The position numbers and the translations under genes were made by a program. Shown piece after piece: positions 22,234 through 32,000 of a stretch of 37,671 nucleotides of DNA. Every line of letters starts with the position of its first letter. Positions within the stretch are counted from its first letter, which is position 1. The notes below the pieces were generated by a model. It saw only the letters and a program-made list of their open reading frames with translations. It ran no database searches and was not told the origin of the DNA. The stretch is from the NCBI GenBank assembly GCA_964511535.1, contig CAZEFW010000084.1, forward strand, positions 1 through 37,671. The letters run 5' to 3'. The DNA is from CAZCFB01 sp964511535 (lineage in GTDB: Bacteria > Myxococcota_A > Polyangia > GCA-2747355 > CAZCFB01).

Positions 22234-23022
22234 ATGTCAAGGGTCCCCTGTAGCATCACCATGCTCGCCCTCGTCCTTCTGTTGCCCTGCGCCGCGCAGG
22301 CCCAGATGACGGGGAATGTCGAAAAGCTCAAGGCCGACCTCTACGGCGACAACCTGGACCGGGCCGTGGCCGCGGCCAGCGCGCTCGGCTCGCTCAAGCA
22401 GGCCCGCGCCCTGGACGCCCTGATGGCCTCGCTTCAGCTCGGCACGCCGCCCAAGCTCACCTCCGCGGTGCTCGAGGCGCTGGAGCTGCAGAAGAGCCCG
22501 GAGAGCATCCCGCTGCTGGACCACTACGCCAAGCACCGGCGCCAGGAGATCCGCGGCGGCGCGCTCAAGGCGCTGGGGGCCATCGAGAGCAAGAAGGTGG
22601 TGCCGATCCTGCTGGACGCCCTGAGCGACAGCAACCCGATGATCCGCGCCCAGGCCGCTCGTATTCTGGGCGACCGCAAGGAGCGCATCGCCGAGCGCCA
22701 CCTGCTCAAGATGATGCGGCGCAAGGACACCTCGGCCGCGGTGCCTCTGGGCACGGTGGGCGGCGCGCAGACCGCGCTGAACCTGGGCGAGATGATCGGC
22801 GACCTGCCCGGCGCCGCGCTGGCGAGCGCCCTGGGCACCATGCTGCTGCGCAAGGACTTCGGTCCGGATCCCCTGCGCACCGAGGTGGTCAAGGCCCTGG
22901 GCCGGATCCGGGGCAAAGAGGCCACCTCATACCTGGCCGAGTACGTGGCCAGCGTACCGCCCCACGAGCGGCGGCCTTCCAAGAACTGGGCAAAGTTGAT
23001 ACTGGAGAAGCGCAAGCAATGA
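22234..23022 (+). CDS. Exported HEAT-repeat protein
   Basis: This 262-aa protein has a signal peptide (about residues 1-23, ending AAQAQ) followed by a helical solenoid. Several HEAT-like units are visible: RAVAAASALGSLKQARALDALMASL, LTSAVLEALELQKSPESIPLLDHYA, EIRGGALKALGAIESKKVVPILLDALSDSN and MIRAQAARILGDRKERIAERHLLKMM, with another near the C-terminus (RTEVVKALGRIRGKEATSYLAEYV). HEAT solenoids act as binding scaffolds, so no enzyme role is inferred. The stop overlaps the start of the PQQ-propeller/HEAT lipoprotein gene (ATGA), implying coupled translation and perhaps a shared periplasmic complex. Confidence 0.87.
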   Translation: MSRVPCSITMLALVLLLPCAAQAQMTGNVEKLKADLYGDNLDRAVAAASALGSLKQARALDALMASLQLGTPPKLTSAVLEALELQKSPESIPLLDHYAKHRRQEIRGGALKALGAIESKKVVPILLDALSDSNPMIRAQAARILGDRKERIAERHLLKMMRRKDTSAAVPLGTVGGAQTALNLGEMIGDLPGAALASALGTMLLRKDFGPDPLRTEVVKALGRIRGKEATSYLAEYVASVPPHERRPSKNWAKLILEKRKQ

Positions 23023-24926
23023 GCCGATACGCATGGATAACCGCGCTGCTCCTGTCGGTCTGCGCCGGCTGCGGCGTCAGCGCGTTCAGCCCCTCGTTTC
23101 GTGATAACAACCTGGACGACCTCAACGGCGCCCTGGCCAGCACACGCCCGCCGGCGGACTATGCGCCCGCCAACGGCGCGGCCAAGCCGATGGTCTTCAT
23201 GGTCACCTCGGACCCCGCGGCCATCGTGGCCTTCGATCTGGAGGGCGGCAAGGAGGTCTGGCGGGCCCAGACCGACGTCACCTCCAAGGTCGTCGTGGGC
23301 AAGCGCCAGATCTTCCATCGCGTCGGCAAGGGCCGGCTGGTGGCGCGCGCGCTCTCGTCGGGCAGCAAGCTGTGGGAGCACACCATCACCGGCGGCGACC
23401 GCATGCTCGGCATGACCACCGACGGCGTGGACCTGTACTACGTGTCGGAGTTCGTCAAGCGGGCAGCCGACGGCACCGCGGCCACCCTGGTGGCGCTCAA
23501 GGGCAGCAACGGGGGCAAGAAGTTCGTCCGCAAATCCAAGGGCCGCCTCGGCGCGCCCACCGCCCACAGCGACCGGCTCTTCGTGCCGCTGCGGTCCCAG
23601 TCCCTCGCCCTGGTGGACACCAGGACTGGCGAGGAGGTGGCGCGCATCCGCTCCAAGGAGGAGATGCTGCTCTGGGCCAGGCCCACCCCCGCGGGCTTCC
23701 TCTACGGCGGCAAGAGCGGCGTCTACAAGTTGAACGACAAGTCGATCAGCGGCTCCAAGGAGGAGTCCACCTTCCTCGCCGCGACCCTGCCGTCTTCGGT
23801 GCGCCCGGTCTACTGGTGGGACGGCTACAACGCTGCCCTGGCCGGCTACACCGCCTACGACCGCAACCGCCTGCTCTGGCAGCTCGACAGCAAGAAGGAC
23901 GGGTTCCAGGACGACACCATCTACGTGCACAACTACCGCTTCTTCTTCGCCTTCGACACGGTCAAGAAGGCCGCAGACGGCCCCAAGCTGAAGTGGGTCT
24001 ACAGCTTCCCGCGGCGCGACGTGGTGGCCTCCACCCACACCGGAAAGGCACTTGTGCTGGTGGCGGACAACGGCACCATCGTGACCCTCGACCCGGCCAC
24101 GGGCTCGCCGCTGAAGCAGCTCCAGCTCGACCTGAAGGTCAAGGGCGCCAGCTTCGACGCCCAGGGCTACATCCCCGCCGCGGGCAAGCCCGCGAGCCCC
24201 GATCTGCGTGAGAGCCTGACCCAGGTGATCTGGGATCCGGATCGCCGCTTCGGCGCCGTGAAGCTCTTCGCAGTGGAGCAGCTGTCCCGCCTGCCCGGCG
24301 ACCGCGTGTCGGCGGACCTTGTCAAGATCGTCACCCGCGAGGGGATCGACCCGGCGGTCTACAAGCGCGCCGGCCAGATGATCGTGGATCGCCATGACGC
24401 CAAGGCGGTGCCGCTGTACATCGAGACCCTCAAGCCGCGCTACGACTTCCTGGAGGACACACGCGCCATGGCGGTGGACATCATGGCCCGCGCCCTGGGC
24501 GACCTGAAGGCGAAGCAAGCGGTCGGCCCGCTGCTGGCGCACCTCAAGGACCCGGAGACGCCCATCTCGGCGGTGGAGGAGATCGTCAAGGCGCTCATCT
24601 CAGTGGACGACAAGTCGGTGGTGACGCCGTTCCGCGACTGGCTGCTCTACTACCGCGCGGACCCGAGCTTCAAGGACGCCTCGCTGGTGCTCAACCTCAT
24701 CGCGGATGGTTTGATGAAGCTGGGAGGCGAAGAGGAGCGACAGCTGCTACGCTTTGTGCAGAACGACAGCCAGACCATCAAGCCGCTCCGTACCTACCTT
24801 GCCGAGGCGCTCAAGCGTTCCCAGGCTACCGCAGGACAGGAGGGGGGCGCAGCAGACGCGGGTAAGAAGCAAGGGAGCAGCCCTGCAGCCGCGGACAAGG
24901 GGAAGCAGGCAGGGGCGACAAAGTAA
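23019..24926 (+). CDS. Predicted lipoprotein with PQQ-type beta-propeller and C-terminal HEAT repeats
   Basis: This 635-aa protein has a signal peptide and likely lipid-attached Cys18 (CAGC, a non-standard lipobox with Cys at -3). Residues about 55-400 carry repeated blade-like segments typical of PQQ/BamB propellers: AAIVAFDLEGGKEVWRAQT, RLVARALSSGSKLWEHTI, TLVALKGSNGGKKFVRK, SLALVDTRTGEEVARI and GTIVTLDPATGSPLKQL. Residues about 405-600 are helical, HEAT-like (LREALT-type helices, MAVDIMARALGDLKAKQAVGPLLAHLKDPET). The tail is Ala/Lys/Gly-rich. A PQQ-propeller joined to HEAT repeats is an unusual combination; a periplasmic scaffolding role, like BamB, is inferred. It overlaps the HEAT gene upstream by 4 bp. 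Confidence 0.88.
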   Translation: MSRYAWITALLLSVCAGCGVSAFSPSFRDNNLDDLNGALASTRPPADYAPANGAAKPMVFMVTSDPAAIVAFDLEGGKEVWRAQTDVTSKVVVGKRQIFHRVGKGRLVARALSSGSKLWEHTITGGDRMLGMTTDGVDLYYVSEFVKRAADGTAATLVALKGSNGGKKFVRKSKGRLGAPTAHSDRLFVPLRSQSLALVDTRTGEEVARIRSKEEMLLWARPTPAGFLYGGKSGVYKLNDKSISGSKEESTFLAATLPSSVRPVYWWDGYNAALAGYTAYDRNRLLWQLDSKKDGFQDDTIYVHNYRFFFAFDTVKKAADGPKLKWVYSFPRRDVVASTHTGKALVLVADNGTIVTLDPATGSPLKQLQLDLKVKGASFDAQGYIPAAGKPASPDLRESLTQVIWDPDRRFGAVKLFAVEQLSRLPGDRVSADLVKIVTREGIDPAVYKRAGQMIVDRHDAKAVPLYIETLKPRYDFLEDTRAMAVDIMARALGDLKAKQAVGPLLAHLKDPETPISAVEEIVKALISVDDKSVVTPFRDWLLYYRADPSFKDASLVLNLIADGLMKLGGEEERQLLRFVQNDSQTIKPLRTYLAEALKRSQATAGQEGGAADAGKKQGSSPAAADKGKQAGATK

Positions 24927-24971
24927 CCGTTCGAAAATTCCGTAGCATCTAAAGAGAGAACAGGAACCACG

Positions 24972-25541
24972 ATGAAGATACTTCGCTATGTGCGCAATAT
25001 GACCATGATCCTCGCAGCGGGGGTGCTGTTCTGGGGATGCCCCCAGGCGCAGCAGCAGCAGGAGTGCGTGGACAAATCCGCCGAGCCGCTCAAGCAGTGC
25101 CGGGTCGACAATGACAAGCTCCAGTCCGAGATCCTGACCCTCAAGCGGCAGCTGGCCCAGGCGCTGGCCGATCCGGGATCCATCAAGATCGATCCCGAGG
25201 TGCTGAAGATCGAGGGCAAGTATGTCAAGCCGACCTACAAGGAAGGCACCCTGAGCAAGGAGCAGGTCATCGCGACCATCGCCAAGGGCAAGCGCGTGCT
25301 CAAGAGCTGCTACGAGCGGGCCATGAAGAAGAACGTCAAGCTGCAGCGCGAGAAGATCACGCTGACCATCGGCTTCAAGGTCATGCCCGCCGGGTCGGCC
25401 AGCGGGATCCGGATCTCTCCGAACCTGGACGCGACCATGGTGGACTGCATGAAGAAGGCGATCCGCCGCTGGAAGTTCCCGACCTTCACCGGCCAGCCGG
25501 TGGGCGTCGAGAGCCCGCTTACTCTCTCTCCCAAGCGCTAG
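24972..25541 (+). CDS. Lipoprotein with AgmX/PglI-type C-terminal domain
   Basis: This 189-aa protein has a signal peptide and likely lipid-attached Cys23 (FWGC). Residues about 35-60 look like a short coiled coil (DNDKLQSEILTLKRQLAQAL). Residues about 100-185 match the TonB-like C-terminal domain known from the myxobacterial gliding proteins AgmX and PglI: KSCYERAMKKNVKLQ, ITLTIGFKVMPAG, DCMKKAIRRWKFP, with the two conserved Cys residues. The role in this cell is not shown; the domain is shared by many proteins. AGGAA precedes the ATG. It is 45 bp after the propeller gene and 15 bp before the cNMP-like gene, so it is probably part of one operon. Confidence 0.88.
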   Translation: MKILRYVRNMTMILAAGVLFWGCPQAQQQQECVDKSAEPLKQCRVDNDKLQSEILTLKRQLAQALADPGSIKIDPEVLKIEGKYVKPTYKEGTLSKEQVIATIAKGKRVLKSCYERAMKKNVKLQREKITLTIGFKVMPAGSASGIRISPNLDATMVDCMKKAIRRWKFPTFTGQPVGVESPLTLSPKR

Positions 25542-25556
25542 CCGCGCCACAGATCC

Positions 25557-27317
25557 ATGGTGGTAGAAACTGACGAAGGGCCCCGTGAGGACCTGAAGCA
25601 GCGGCTGAGGCAGGTCACCGCGGCGCTCGCCGGGGACACCAAGAACCCGCTGTTGCTCTCCGAAATGGCCGAGGTGCTCACCCTGCTCGATCGGGGCGCG
25701 GAGGCCATCTCATTCCGTCTGAACGCCGCCAAGTGTTTCAAGCGGGCCGGCAAGCTGGCCGAGGCGGCCACCTCCTGTGATCTGCTGCTGGAGCTGGAGG
25801 CGGACCACGAGGAGGCGCTGATGATGCGGGTCGACCTCCCGGTGGAGGGCGCGCCGCCCGAGGCGCTGCAGCCCCCGGACCTGCCCGATGAGGAGACCAT
25901 CGAGGAGGTGGTGGATCCCGGCGTGGTGGAGGGGAAGTTCCGCAGCCAGACCACCGTGGAGGTGATGGACAACGACGTCCTGGAGACCAACACGGTGCTG
26001 GAGGGTGAGGATGACGGTCTCGAGGGCGATCTGAGGGAGTTCCCCTCGGTGGAGATCGACCTGGACCGCGACACCATGCCGCCCGAGGACGAGGAGGTGG
26101 CGTCGCCCGAGAAGGACGGCGACGAGGCGCAGCAGTCCAAGGGGCTGGAGGCCGCCGAGACCGAGATCGTGGACCAGTCGGAGCACCTGCCCACCACGCG
26201 CCACGACGCAGTGGAGGATGAGCGGCCCACCACGCGCCACGACGCGGTGGAGGAGGAGCTGCCCACCAAGCGCCACGACGCAGTGATGACGCCCCTCGGC
26301 TGGGGTCCGCCCGACGGCGAGGAGGAGGTCATCGAGCTGCGGGACCTGGCGCGCAAGAGCGACCGCGCCGGGGACGAGGGCCTGGGCGCCAAGCAGCCCA
26401 TCGTGCCGGTGAGCCAGCCCCTGGCCATGCCAGAGGAGTTCCGCGCCCGGGGCGAGGAGCAGACCTACGAGACCGGCGAGATCGTGATCCGGGAGCGTGA
26501 CCGCTCCACGGACCTGTGGCTGCTGACCAGCGGCAAGCTGGAGGTACTCAAGGAGACCTGGTTCCAGCACGAGGGGCGCAACCGGTTCCAGCGGCTCGCG
26601 CTGCTCGAGGCCGAGTCATGCGTGGGCGAGCTGTCGTTGCTGGGCGATGGCCACCGCCACGCCACGGTGCGGGCCATCGAGCCGTGCACCCTGCTGCGGT
26701 TCGACAAGTCGCAGATCAAGACCATGATGCGGGAGGACGCGGGGTTCAACCGGTCCCTGCGCCGGCTCTACCGCCAGCGGCTCCAGGACACCCTGGTGAA
26801 GTTCTCATCGCTGTTTCAGAACATGCCGGGTGAGATGGCGTCGGCGTTCCTGAAGCGGTGCAAGCCCCGCAGGCTGGGGCCGGACAAGGTGGTGGTCAAG
26901 GCGGGCACGCTCTCGTCGGGCGTCAACGTCGTGCTGCTCGGGATGCTGGACGTGACCAGCAGCGGCGAGAGCGGCGAGCAGGACTCGATCCTGCTGCACC
27001 GGTTTCACGACGGGGACGTGTTCGGCGGCATCTCCCACATTCTCAAGCAGCTCTCCCCCGGCACGGTGCGCACCCGGACCTTTGTCCAGCTGCTGCACAT
27101 CACGCCGCCGGACTTCGACGAGCTGACCCGTGAGCACCCGGGCATCATCGACCTGATGCGCCCCGAGGCGGAGCGCCGCAAGCGCAGCTACCACTCGATC
27201 ATCGAGGGCGAGGCCCAGTACGAGGTGGGCACCGCGGTGTTCCTGCTGGAGAAGAAGAAGGACAGCCGGGATGATCTCCCGCCGCTGCAACCGTTCGGGC
27301 TGCCCGACGAGGATTAG
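25557..27317 (+). CDS. TPR and double cNMP-binding-like regulatory protein
   Basis: This 586-aa protein has no signal peptide and is probably cytoplasmic. Residues about 1-85 form TPR-like helices (LSEMAEVLTLLDRGAEAISFRLNAAKCFKRAGKLAEAATSCDLLLELEADHEEALMM). A long acidic linker follows (about 100-280). It contains three 12-residue repeats (PTTRHDAVEDER type, about 212-244, bases 26190-26288). Residues about 295-420 are a cyclic-nucleotide-binding-like module (YETGEIVIRERDRSTDLWLLTSGKLEVL, CVGELSLLGDGHRHATVRA). About 430-560 is a second, weaker one (GVNVVLLGMLDV, DGDVFGGIS). Canonical phosphate-binding residues are not clear, so ligand binding is doubtful. It has no DNA-binding domain. Confidence 0.88.
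   Translation: MVVETDEGPREDLKQRLRQVTAALAGDTKNPLLLSEMAEVLTLLDRGAEAISFRLNAAKCFKRAGKLAEAATSCDLLLELEADHEEALMMRVDLPVEGAPPEALQPPDLPDEETIEEVVDPGVVEGKFRSQTTVEVMDNDVLETNTVLEGEDDGLEGDLREFPSVEIDLDRDTMPPEDEEVASPEKDGDEAQQSKGLEAAETEIVDQSEHLPTTRHDAVEDERPTTRHDAVEEELPTKRHDAVMTPLGWGPPDGEEEVIELRDLARKSDRAGDEGLGAKQPIVPVSQPLAMPEEFRARGEEQTYETGEIVIRERDRSTDLWLLTSGKLEVLKETWFQHEGRNRFQRLALLEAESCVGELSLLGDGHRHATVRAIEPCTLLRFDKSQIKTMMREDAGFNRSLRRLYRQRLQDTLVKFSSLFQNMPGEMASAFLKRCKPRRLGPDKVVVKAGTLSSGVNVVLLGMLDVTSSGESGEQDSILLHRFHDGDVFGGISHILKQLSPGTVRTRTFVQLLHITPPDFDELTREHPGIIDLMRPEAERRKRSYHSIIEGEAQYEVGTAVFLLEKKKDSRDDLPPLQPFGLPDED
26190..26288 (+). repeat. 36-bp in-frame tandem repeat in the cNMP-like gene
   Basis: Three units start at 26190, 26226 and 26262 and encode PTTRHDAV-type 12-residue motifs. 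The third is partial. The units differ at only a few bases, so the expansion looks recent. Confidence 0.85.
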
Positions 27318-27374
27318 CCCGCATTCTGCGCCATCTTGCCTGCTGCGCCGGCCCCCTCGCGCCATATGCGGGCT
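27316..27374. terminator. Long-loop inverted repeat between convergent genes
   Basis: Arms AGCCCGCAT (27316-27324) and ATGCGGGCT (27366-27374) are perfect, 9 bp each, with a 41-nt loop that starts at the stop of the cNMP-like gene and ends near the stop of the glycosyltransferase gene. A shared bidirectional terminator is possible but the loop is long. Confidence 0.3.
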
Positions 27375-27382
27375 GGCGCGGC

Positions 27383-28399
27383 TCACGCCACGCAGACGAA
27401 GTCCTGCTGCTCGACGTACCCGTGCTGATTTAGATAGGCCCTGATCTGCGACCGCGCCCCCGGGGCGCCCACCGCGGCGATCACCAGCACGGAAGGATCG
27501 GGCGGCGGGAGGTCCTCCGGGGTGATCACGCGGCAACCGTGGATCACCTGGCCCACCTTGCGCGGATCCACGTCCACCACCTTGCGGGGCTCGGCCAGCA
27601 GGCCGACGCCATCAAGGGCCCGGAGCCACGGCTTGCCCTCCATCCCGGCGCCCCAGACCAGCGCCCGGCGCTGGCCCATGAACCGCGAGAGGTGGTGCAG
27701 CTTCAGCCGCAGGAACTGCTCCCGCTGGTAACAGGGGGAGCGGCGCGTGAGGCGGTGCTCACCCTCGCGCCAGATCAGCAGCACCCGGGGCACCTTGGCC
27801 ATGGCCACGCCCTGCCGATGGAGCCGGAGCCACAGGTCATAGTCCTCTGGCCAGCCCCGGTCCCGGTAGCCGCCCGCGGCCTCCAGCCTGGCGGTACGGA
27901 TCATGGCGCTCGGGTGACACATGGGGCTCTCGACCCAGATCTCCCGGGCGATGGGGTCAGGCTCGGTCAGGTCGTTCAGCCACGCCTCGTACCGCGCCAT
28001 GCCGTCGGTGACGAGGGCGCGCGGCGCGATGCGCACCAGGGTCCCGGCCGCGCCGAGGTCAGGGCGGCGCTCGAGCAGCTCGCGCTGCAGCTGGAGGCGG
28101 TGGCGGAGGCAGATGTCGTCGGCGTCCATGCGCGCCAGCAGCTCGCCCTGGCACCGCTCCAGGCCAGCGTTGAGGGCGGCCACCAGGCCCCCGTGGGGTC
28201 GCGACACCAGCCGAAACCTCGGATCTGCCGCCGCCAGCGTTGCCACGATCTTGGCGGAGTCGTCCTCGGATCCGTCGTCCACACAGACCACCTCGAAGTC
28301 TGCCTCGGTCTGACGCCGCAGGCTGCGCAGCGCAGAGGGGAGGGTCCGGGCGGCGTTGTAAAAGGGGAGCAGGACAGAGATGGCGGGACGCAGAGTCAC
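27383..28399 (-). CDS. Family 2 glycosyltransferase with C-terminal Rossmann-like domain
   Basis: GT2 enzymes transfer a sugar from a nucleotide-activated donor with inversion. This 338-aa protein has the fold landmarks: ISVLLPFYNAARTLPSALRSLR at the N-terminus, DDGSEDDS (41-48), and the metal-binding MDADD (91-95). There is also the block GGYRDRGWPEDYDLWLRL near residue 175, where the catalytic Asp is expected (ED-Y pattern). Residues about 244-338 form an extra domain (RRALVWGAGMEGKPWLRAL, VIHGCRVITPEDLP, SVLVIAAVGAPGARSQI), like the Rossmann domain of sugar-processing proteins. The start is GTG 28399. The acceptor is unknown; cell-envelope polysaccharide is the usual target. Confidence 0.92.
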   Translation of the reverse strand: MTLRPAISVLLPFYNAARTLPSALRSLRRQTEADFEVVCVDDGSEDDSAKIVATLAAADPRFRLVSRPHGGLVAALNAGLERCQGELLARMDADDICLRHRLQLQRELLERRPDLGAAGTLVRIAPRALVTDGMARYEAWLNDLTEPDPIAREIWVESPMCHPSAMIRTARLEAAGGYRDRGWPEDYDLWLRLHRQGVAMAKVPRVLLIWREGEHRLTRRSPCYQREQFLRLKLHHLSRFMGQRRALVWGAGMEGKPWLRALDGVGLLAEPRKVVDVDPRKVGQVIHGCRVITPEDLPPPDPSVLVIAAVGAPGARSQIRAYLNQHGYVEQQDFVCVA

Positions 28400-28430
28400 G
28401 GTCTGGCCAGCGGCGGTCGTCGGTTATCAA

Positions 28431-28502
28431 TTGATGGTTGAGAGTTGATGGATCGGGTCCCTTCCCTGGAGCGCACTGTCAACTGTCAACTGTCAACTGT
28501 CA
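28431..28502. repeat. Heptamer arrays in opposite orientation
   Basis: Three 7-bp units (TTGATGG, TTGAGAG, TTGATGG) run from 28431 to 28451. Four copies of ACTGTCA run at 28475-28502. The first set reads as the approximate complement of the second, so the pair can fold back. They lie in the gap between a glycosyltransferase and a lipoprotein gene. Confidence 0.8.
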
Positions 28503-28576
28503 ACGGGCAGGAAACGGATAACGCTGAGCTGCCGCCCGCGGGAGCGGGCATGGGGAAGGGCAGGGCGGAGGGGGCG

Positions 28577-29020
28577 TCAGGGCGAGTCGGGGTCGTCCTC
28601 GACGGCGCCGTGGAACTCGTTGATGATCGGGATCGGATCATCAGACACCAGGCCGCCGCTGCCGTCGCCCATGCCGCCGGCCTGCACGTGGGAGCCGCCG
28701 CTGCCCGAGCTCTGCGCCGCCTCGAAGCCGAGGAACGGGTCCAGCTCGCCGCAGATGCACCCGAACACGCCGTCGACCTCCACCACGCGCAGGCTGCCAT
28801 CCGTGGGGTGCCGCAGCACGGTGAAATCGTCGCCGATCTGGTCCGCCACGGGGGCGAGATCTTCGCAGCCGGGCAGGTCCATCTCAAGGACCTGCACCGG
28901 GGCCACCCGCAGGGGAGTGGCCAGGCTGCCCTCTGCCGCATCCGGGGCCTCGACCCCGCCGCAGGCGAGGGCCAGGGCTGCCATGGAGAAGCTTATCAAT
29001 GTGAGAATTTGTCGTCGCAT
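28577..29020 (-). CDS. Small predicted lipoprotein
   Basis: This 147-aa protein was not recognised. The N-terminus is a hydrophobic signal ending in ALAC (Cys20), consistent with lipid attachment. Residues about 45-95 contain three Cys (GCEDLAPV, FGCICGELDPFLG), possibly disulphide-bonded. The C-terminal third is Gly/Ser/Asp-rich and probably disordered. The start ATG 29020 has AGGAG 7 bp upstream. It lies 18 bp after the sigma-54 activator gene in the same direction, so the two are probably co-transcribed. Confidence 0.82.
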   Translation of the reverse strand: MRRQILTLISFSMAALALACGGVEAPDAAEGSLATPLRVAPVQVLEMDLPGCEDLAPVADQIGDDFTVLRHPTDGSLRVVEVDGVFGCICGELDPFLGFEAAQSSGSGGSHVQAGGMGDGSGGLVSDDPIPIINEFHGAVEDDPDSP

Positions 29021-29038
29021 CGTTATCTCCTGTGGGTC

Positions 29039-32000
29039 TCACCCGAGGGTGAGCCCATTCTCCTTGATGATCTGGGACAGCCGGGGGCGCTTGACTCCGA
29101 GCAGCTTCGCTGCCCGGGTGATGTTCCCGCCGGTCTCTTGCAGGGCGTCCTGGATACACTCCAGCTCGACCCGGGACTTGAACTCCCTGAGGCTGAGCCC
29201 CGAGCTGAGCACCTGCTGCAGGTAGCCCGCGCCGCCGTCTCCGGCCGTCGCCTCCGTCACCGCCGGGTCGGCCGCCAGGTCCTCCCTGGACAGGGCCGCC
29301 AGCTCCGGATAATCAGCGAAGTCGGCCACCTCCAGCACCTCGCGATCCGACAGCACCGCCGCCGAGCGCAGCACATTCTTCAGCTCGCGCACGTTGCCCT
29401 GCCAGGTCGCCCCGCGCAGCAGCGCCAGGGCCTCGTCCGACAGGCGGCTATGGCCCGCCTCCCCGAGGAAGTGCTCCGCGAGCAGAGGGATGTCCTCGGA
29501 CCGCTCGCGCAGCGCCGGAAGGTGCAGCTGAACGCCGCGCAGGCGGTAGTACAGGTCCTCCCGGAACTCGCCGCGGGCCACCATGCCCTCCAGGTCACGG
29601 TTGGTGGCGCAGATGACCCGCACGTCCACCCGGATGGGGTTGGTGCCGCCCACGCGGGTGACCTCGCCCTCCTGCAGTACCCGCAGCAGCGCCGCCTGGG
29701 TGCGCGGGGAGACGTCCCCGATCTCGTCCAGGAAGATCGTGCCGCTGTCAGCGGCCTCGAACCGCCCCTTGCGCCGCTGGGAGGCGCCGGTAAACGCCCC
29801 CCGCTCGTGACCGAACAGGTCGCTCAGCAGCAGGCTCTCCACCAGCGCGCCGCAGTTGACCGCCACCATGGGCCTGGACGACCGGGCGCTCTGCTCGTGA
29901 ATCGCCGTGGCGATGAGCTCCTTGCCCGTGCCGCTCTCACCGCGGATGAGCACCGTGGTGTCAGTGGGTGCGACCCGCTCCACGTTGTTCAGCACAGCCA
30001 GGAGCTTGGGGTGGTCGCCGATGATCCGCCCCTGAGCGACGCTGCCATGGCTGGGCCGGATCGTGTGGGTCTCGGCGGGCGCGGGGGCGTCCGCGCCCGG
30101 CTCCGGTGTGCTCGGGCTCTGCTCCAGCCGCGACAGCGACCGGCGCAGGGCAGCGCGCATGGGGTGGTCCGCCAGGCTGGCCGCCAGATGCTCCGGCAAC
30201 CCCTCGCGGGTCCTGCGCTCCAGGGCCGCGGCCCGGCGCAGCAGCCGCAGCTGCTCGGCGGGCCGGTCCTGCGCCGCCCGAACCCGGGCCAGCAGGAACG
30301 CCGCCTGCCACGTCGCCTCCCGGTCGCGCAGGTCCTCGCCCAGCTCGATGAGCTCGGCCAGCCGGGCCTCCGCCCGCTCCAGCCGCCCGAGGCGCAGCTC
30401 CGCCCGGGCCATCAACGCCAGCGCTTCAGCCCGCAGCGCGCCGCCTTCGGGCAGCAGCACCCCGGGGGCCTGCATCATGTCCAGGGCTGCCCGGGGGTCA
30501 TCGCGCCCGAGCTCCAGGCCAGCCAGGGCCATGACCGCGCGCGCGGCGCGCTCCGGCTGCCCGGCCTGATCCGCCAGCCGGCGGGCCCTGCCGAAGCAGC
30601 GCCGAGCCTCGCCGACGCGGAGCTCCAGCTGGGCGATGCGCCCGGCCAGCAGCTCCATGTTCACCCGCGCAGCCAGCGGCGGCTCACCGCCGCTCAGGCT
30701 GGAGGCCAGCTGCAGCATGGCGTGGGCACGCTCCACATCCCCCAGGTCGAGATACAGCTTGCCGAGGTCGGTGGCGACCCAGGAGAGGTAGGCCCGATGC
30801 CCGACCTTCTTGAACGCTGCCACCGCCTGCTGGTAGTGGGCCAGGGCATCGCCGTAGTGGCGGCGCCGCTCGCTCAACACGGCCAGGTGCTGCAGGTAGA
30901 CGCCGAGCAGGCGATGTTCACCCATGGCCTCCGCCAGGGTCCGCGCCTGCTGATACCAGTCCTCCGCGCCGGCGTGGTCGCCGCGCCCCATGGCGAGCTG
31001 CCCCATGAGACCGAGGGAGCGGAGCTCCTCGGCCACGCGTCCCTGGGCGCGGGCGCGCTCCAGCGCGCGGGCCATGTCCTGCTCGGCCCCGTCGGTATCG
31101 CCCAGCTCCATCCGGATCCGCGCCATGGTGTTGAGCAGGCGCGTGTGCTGGACGGCCAGGTCCCCCTCGTGGGGGTTCGCCAGGCAGATGTCCAGCGCCG
31201 CGATGGCTGCCTCGCTCGCCCCCGCGGTGTCGCCGGCCAGGAAGAGCGCCTCGGCACGGCAGGACAGGGCGCGGGCCCCGGTCACAGCGTCGAGCTGCGG
31301 CTCGCCGGCGAGCACCGAATCCACCGCGGCGGCCGCGGCGGCGTGGTCGCTCCCCATGAGGTGCAGCGACGCCTTGCGCAGCGCCACCCCCACGTCGCCA
31401 GGCATCAGGCGGGCGAGGGCGCCGACATGAGCCAGCGCAGCGTCCAGCTTGCCGGTCATCTCGTGCAGAGTGCACAGCTTGTCCAGCAGCGCGATACGCT
31501 GATCTTCGCGCTGGCAGCGGGGCAGGGCGCGCTCGTACAGCTCGATGGCCCGGGAAAACGAGAGGGAGATCTCCAGCCGCTGCCCTGCCTCCATGCAGAG
31601 CTCCACCGCCTCGTCGCCGTCGCCGGCGCTCAGCAGGTGCTCGGCGCGAGCTTCCAGCTCCCGGTCGCCGCCCGTGCGCTGCAGGTGGGCCGCCAGCTGG
31701 CGGTGCAGCTCGGCGCGCTGGTCGGCGGGGATCGCCTGGTAAGCGCTGCTCTGGTCGCCGGAGTGCGCGAACGATAGCTGGAGGTCTCCTTGCACGAGGG
31801 ACTTTTTGACCAGCCCGGCGCTGGTTAGCAGCGCCAGGGCGCCCGAGAGGCCTCCCTGGTCCAGCCCGGTCAACGCGCTCAGGTCCTCCGCCCCGAGGGG
31901 TCGGGCGGCCACAGCCAGCAGCGCCATGATGGACATGGCCTGCGGGTCGTCGTTCACCATCTCGCCCAGGCGCGGGCCATGGGCGAGGCGCTCGCTCGCG

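Noticed and set aside
22524..24542. Open frame opposite the propeller/HEAT lipoprotein gene
   Set aside because: No domains and biased composition; the plus-strand gene is overlapped and coupled to its neighbour.
28445..31777. Open frame of about 1110 codons opposite the sigma-54 activator
   Set aside because: The minus-strand frame has complete motifs (GESGTGKE, GAFTGA, Fis HTH). The plus-strand frame has none and is a GC artefact.
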